Below, piece by piece: positions 61,510 to 64,000 of a stretch of DNA of 64,000 bases (its first letter is position 1; every line of letters begins with the position of its first letter). The DNA is from CAWBRT01 sp963832785. Its GTDB lineage: Bacteria > Acidobacteriota > Terriglobia > Terriglobales > Acidobacteriaceae. The notes under the pieces were generated by a model. The model worked only from the letters and a program-made list of their open reading frames with translations, was not told the origin of the DNA and made no database searches. The stretch covers positions 1,116,001-1,180,000 of the forward strand of contig CAWHVF010000005.1 in the NCBI GenBank assembly GCA_963832785.1. Direction: 5' to 3'. The position numbers and the translations under genes were made by a program.

Positions 61510-62284
61510 TTTCTCCTCACCGCTTCTGGTCGTTGAGGGTCTGAGCAAATACTACGGGCGCCATACCGGATGCAAGGACGTTACCTTCCGACTCTGGCCG
61601 GGAGAGGTTCTGGGTGTAGTGGGCGAATCCGGCTCCGGCAAGACCACCCTGCTGCAATGCCTTTCAGGCACACTCACGCCGTCCTCTGGTCGAGTGATCT
61701 ATCGCAGCGAGCACGGTCAGGACTTCGACATTCACAGCATTGCCGAGGCTGCCCGGCGGCGCCTGATGAAAACCGACTGGGGAGTCGTCCACCAGAATCC
61801 GCGCGACGGGCTGCGCATGAGGGTAAGCGCCGGAGCGAATGTGGGTGAGAGGCTGATGGCGGTGGGAGCCAGAAACTACGCCGATATCCGCGGCCAGGCG
61901 CTCGGTTGGCTAACGCGTGTAGAAATCGAAGCCGACAGGCTTGACGATCTTCCTCTCACCTTTTCGGGCGGCATGCTGCAGCGGCTGCAAATCGCCCGCA
62001 CGCTGGTCAACAGCCCGCGCCTGGTGTTCATGGATGAACCCACCGGGGGCCTGGATGTGTCTGTACAAGCCCGGCTCCTCGATCTACTGCGCAGGCTGGT
62101 GATGGACTTTGGACTGTCGGCAGTAATCGTTACCCACGATCTGGCGGTGGCCCGTCTGCTGGCTCACCGGCTGCTGGTGATGCATCAGGGTCGAGTAGTT
62201 GAAAGCGGGCTGACCGACCAGGTTTTGGATGATCCCCATGAGCCGTACACGCAATTGCTGGTTTCCTCCGTTTTGCAGGCTTAG
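61499..62284 (+). CDS. phnK: C-P lyase accessory ABC protein PhnK
   Basis: The 261-residue protein is an ABC ATPase: Walker A GESGSGKTTLL, signature FSGGMLQRLQIA, Walker B LVFMDEPTGG and the H-switch VIVTHDL. VVHQNPRDGLRMRVSAGANV and GERLM are typical of PhnK. PhnK docks on PhnJ in the core complex and uses ATP. I take GTG 61499, which overlaps the end of phnJ; a longer frame from 61334 runs inside phnJ. Intact. Confidence 0.93.
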   Translation: MTNDFSSPLLVVEGLSKYYGRHTGCKDVTFRLWPGEVLGVVGESGSGKTTLLQCLSGTLTPSSGRVIYRSEHGQDFDIHSIAEAARRRLMKTDWGVVHQNPRDGLRMRVSAGANVGERLMAVGARNYADIRGQALGWLTRVEIEADRLDDLPLTFSGGMLQRLQIARTLVNSPRLVFMDEPTGGLDVSVQARLLDLLRRLVMDFGLSAVIVTHDLAVARLLAHRLLVMHQGRVVESGLTDQVLDDPHEPYTQLLVSSVLQA

Positions 62285-62294
62285 GGAGATAATA

Positions 62295-62978
62295 ATGCTT
62301 CCCGCGATCCGTGTTTGCGACCTCACCAAGTCCTTCACCCTGCATGTCCAGGGAGGCATCACCATACGTGTCTTCGAAAAACTTGGGTTAATTGTGGAAC
62401 CTGGGGAGTGCGTTGCTCTTTCCGGACCGTCCGGAGTCGGCAAATCGACCCTGCTGCGTTCGCTGTATGCGAACTACAAACCAGATTCGGGGCAAATCTT
62501 CGTTCGCCATCGCGATCGGTGGGTGGACATGGGCCATGCCAAGGAACAGGAAATACTAGAAGTGCGCCGGCACACCATCGGCTTTGTAAGTCAATTCCTG
62601 AGAGCCGTTCCGCGCGTGCCTTGTGTTGACATCGTATCCGAACCTTTGCGGAGCCTGGGTGTGAGTGCCGAACACGCCAGGCGAAAAGCCGAGAATTTAC
62701 TGAATTTGCTCCGTATTCCCAAGCGCCTGTGGAGTATTGCGCCAGCCACTTTTTCCGGAGGCGAACAGCAGCGCGTCAATGTCGCCAGGAGTTTTGCCGC
62801 GGATTATCCCATCATGCTTCTGGACGAGCCAACCGCGTCGCTGGACAGCGAGAACCGTTCCACAGTTGTGCAACTCATCCGGCAAGCCAAGAGTCGCGGC
62901 GCCGCCATAGTCGCTATCTTTCATGACGATGAAGAGTGCCGGGGGGTAGCGGACCGTGTTCTCGAGATGCGGCTATGA
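62295..62978 (+). CDS. phnL: C-P lyase accessory ABC protein PhnL
   Basis: The 227-residue protein has Walker A SGPSGVGKSTLLRSLYANY, then RRHTIGFVSQFLRAVPRVPC, signature FSGGEQQRVNVARSF and Walker B IMLLDEPTASLD. The VSQFLRAVPR stretch is characteristic of PhnL. It forms an ABC dimer with PhnK in related systems. The stop overlaps the phnM start (ATGA). A longer frame begins within phnK, but ATG 62295 follows GGGAGAT. Confidence 0.92.
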   Translation: MLPAIRVCDLTKSFTLHVQGGITIRVFEKLGLIVEPGECVALSGPSGVGKSTLLRSLYANYKPDSGQIFVRHRDRWVDMGHAKEQEILEVRRHTIGFVSQFLRAVPRVPCVDIVSEPLRSLGVSAEHARRKAENLLNLLRIPKRLWSIAPATFSGGEQQRVNVARSFAADYPIMLLDEPTASLDSENRSTVVQLIRQAKSRGAAIVAIFHDDEECRGVADRVLEMRL

Positions 62979-64000
62979 AGCCGGAGATGGTCATCACCAA
63001 CGCGCTCGTCGTGACCAGGTCGGAGGTTTGGCGAGGGTCTGTCCACACGGTTGATGGCTTGATCAAAGCTGTCGATGCCGTACCGAGCGCTCTTGCGGAG
63101 GCGATTGATCTGGAAGGCGACTTCTTGATTCCGGGCCTGGTTGAAACGCATACGGATAACCTGGAGCGGCACCTCATGCCGCGCCCGGATGTTCTCTGGC
63201 CTTCGCCCAAGGCCGCCTTCATCGCCCATGATGCCCAGCTGAGTTGTGCCGGAATCACTACCGTGCTGGATGGGGTCTTCCTGGGTTTCAGCCACACATT
63301 TCGCCGCGGCCTGGTGCACAGTTCGATTGAAGCGATCCACTGGGCTGGTGAGCGGGCTCTATGCCGCTGTGACCACATGATTCATCTAAGGTGCGAAGCG
63401 CCCGAAGCCACACTTATGGAGCACTTCGAATGCTACGCTCATGATCCTTTGTTGAGGCTGGTTTCGCTTAATGACCATACCCCGGGACAGCGGCAGTGGC
63501 GGGAGCTGAAATCATACAAAGCTTATTACAAGCTTACGGAAAAATCCGACGAGGAGATAAACACGCTCATCAACGTACACAAGGAGCAGCAGATGAAGCA
63601 CGCCGCCGGAAACCGGCGAAAAGTGACTGAAATCTGCCGGGCCAAGGGGGTAACACTCGCCAGCCACGACGACACCCGCGAAGAAGATGTGCTGCAAGCG
63701 GTCGCTGAAGGCGTGACCATATCTGAATTCCCAACTACTCTGGAAGCAGCGCAGTTGGCGCGCACGCACGGCCTGAGGATCGTGGCGGGCGCTCCGAATT
63801 TGGTCAGAGGAGGATCTCATTCCGGCAATGTCTCAGCCCACTGCTTGGCCGCCTTTGGATTGCTGGACTCCCTATCGTCCGATTATGTTCCATCAGGCCT
63901 CTTGCAGGCGGCTTTTTGTCTCCATCACCATCTCGATCACAAGTTGCCGGAGGCAATCGCCAAAGTCTCAGCGAATCCTGCCGCCATGGTCGGACTTCAC
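62975..64000 (+). CDS. phnM: Ribose-1-methylphosphonate 5-triphosphate diphosphatase (cut by window edge)
   Basis: From ATG 62975 at least 342 codons are open to the window end. The amidohydrolase pattern of PhnM is clear: VVTRSEVWRGSVHTVDGLIK, the metal motif GLVETHTDNLERHLMPRPDV, WPSPKAAFIAHDAQLSCAGI, then LVSLNDHTPGQRQ, GVTLASHDDTREEDV and GAPNLVRGGSHSGNV. It removes pyrophosphate from the phosphonate intermediate before PhnJ acts. The reading frame is intact. The end of the gene, and perhaps phnN/phnP, lie beyond the window. Confidence 0.94.
   Translation, partial: MKPEMVITNALVVTRSEVWRGSVHTVDGLIKAVDAVPSALAEAIDLEGDFLIPGLVETHTDNLERHLMPRPDVLWPSPKAAFIAHDAQLSCAGITTVLDGVFLGFSHTFRRGLVHSSIEAIHWAGERALCRCDHMIHLRCEAPEATLMEHFECYAHDPLLRLVSLNDHTPGQRQWRELKSYKAYYKLTEKSDEEINTLINVHKEQQMKHAAGNRRKVTEICRAKGVTLASHDDTREEDVLQAVAEGVTISEFPTTLEAAQLARTHGLRIVAGAPNLVRGGSHSGNVSAHCLAAFGLLDSLSSDYVPSGLLQAAFCLHHHLDHKLPEAIAKVSANPAAMVGLH

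Overview
The window reads as a chromosomal stretch of a GC-rich bacterium, most likely an Acidobacteriota (Terriglobia-like) genome. The reasons are the style of the small conserved proteins, the dispersed palindromic repeats between genes, and the mix of soil-type housekeeping genes with anaerobic metabolism. The taxonomic call is inference, because no rRNA or universal marker is present. It probably comes from an organism able to live without oxygen: there are two glycyl-radical enzymes, an aldehyde:ferredoxin oxidoreductase (AOR) and a membrane-bound [NiFe]-hydrogenase-like complex.

Layout. 1-4.7 kb: glgC start, small conserved proteins, an OsmC peroxidase, a glycosyltransferase with a nucleotidyltransferase, and tRNA-Leu(CAG). 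4.7-11.1 kb: a decayed stretch with a DUF1330 pseudogene, an SRAP pseudogene, a histidine kinase, and a Crp/Fnr-like gene cut in two by an IS5-family element whose 4-bp CTAG target duplication lets the original reading frame be rebuilt. 11.4-17.3 kb: a dicarboxylate symporter, MscS, a DsbD-like/redoxin pair, an AT-richer orphan gene and a zinc-ribbon protein. 17.4-24.5 kb: aspartate racemase, malic enzyme, a hydroxyproline-dehydratase-type glycyl-radical enzyme with its activase, and a TIM-barrel isomerase. 24.7-30.9 kb: hydrolase, PLP enzyme, a MoeA fused to a substrate-binding-like domain, and a second MoeA.

31.0-40.7 kb is the most striking region. It is a tight minus-strand gene run: AOR, a four-cluster ferredoxin, MoaD, a giant fused antiporter subunit, and then NuoB-, NuoH-, NuoI-, NuoC- and NuoD-like subunits. 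The NuoD-like subunit keeps both NiFe-binding CxxC motifs. The composition matches formate hydrogenlyase, with formate dehydrogenase replaced by an AOR. I infer an aldehyde-oxidising, H2-evolving (or reverse), ion-pumping complex. Cofactor genes (two MoaD-like, two MoeA) lie around it.

40.9-45.3 kb: a CitE-like lyase, two acyl-CoA ligase subunits and a dicarboxylate symporter, probably a malyl-CoA-type route. 47.4-52.6 kb: a second glycyl-radical enzyme of unknown reaction in an apparent operon with a HesB-like protein, its activase and an MFS transporter. 54.5-64.0 kb: phosphonate genes (phnD, GNAT, hexapeptide protein, phnG, H, I, J, K, L, M). The core radical-SAM gene phnJ is broken by a second IS5-family element and also carries a one-base frameshift. 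Fragments of pstC, an amidohydrolase and a PHP phosphoesterase lie nearby, so the C-P lyase system looks recently inactivated or in decay.
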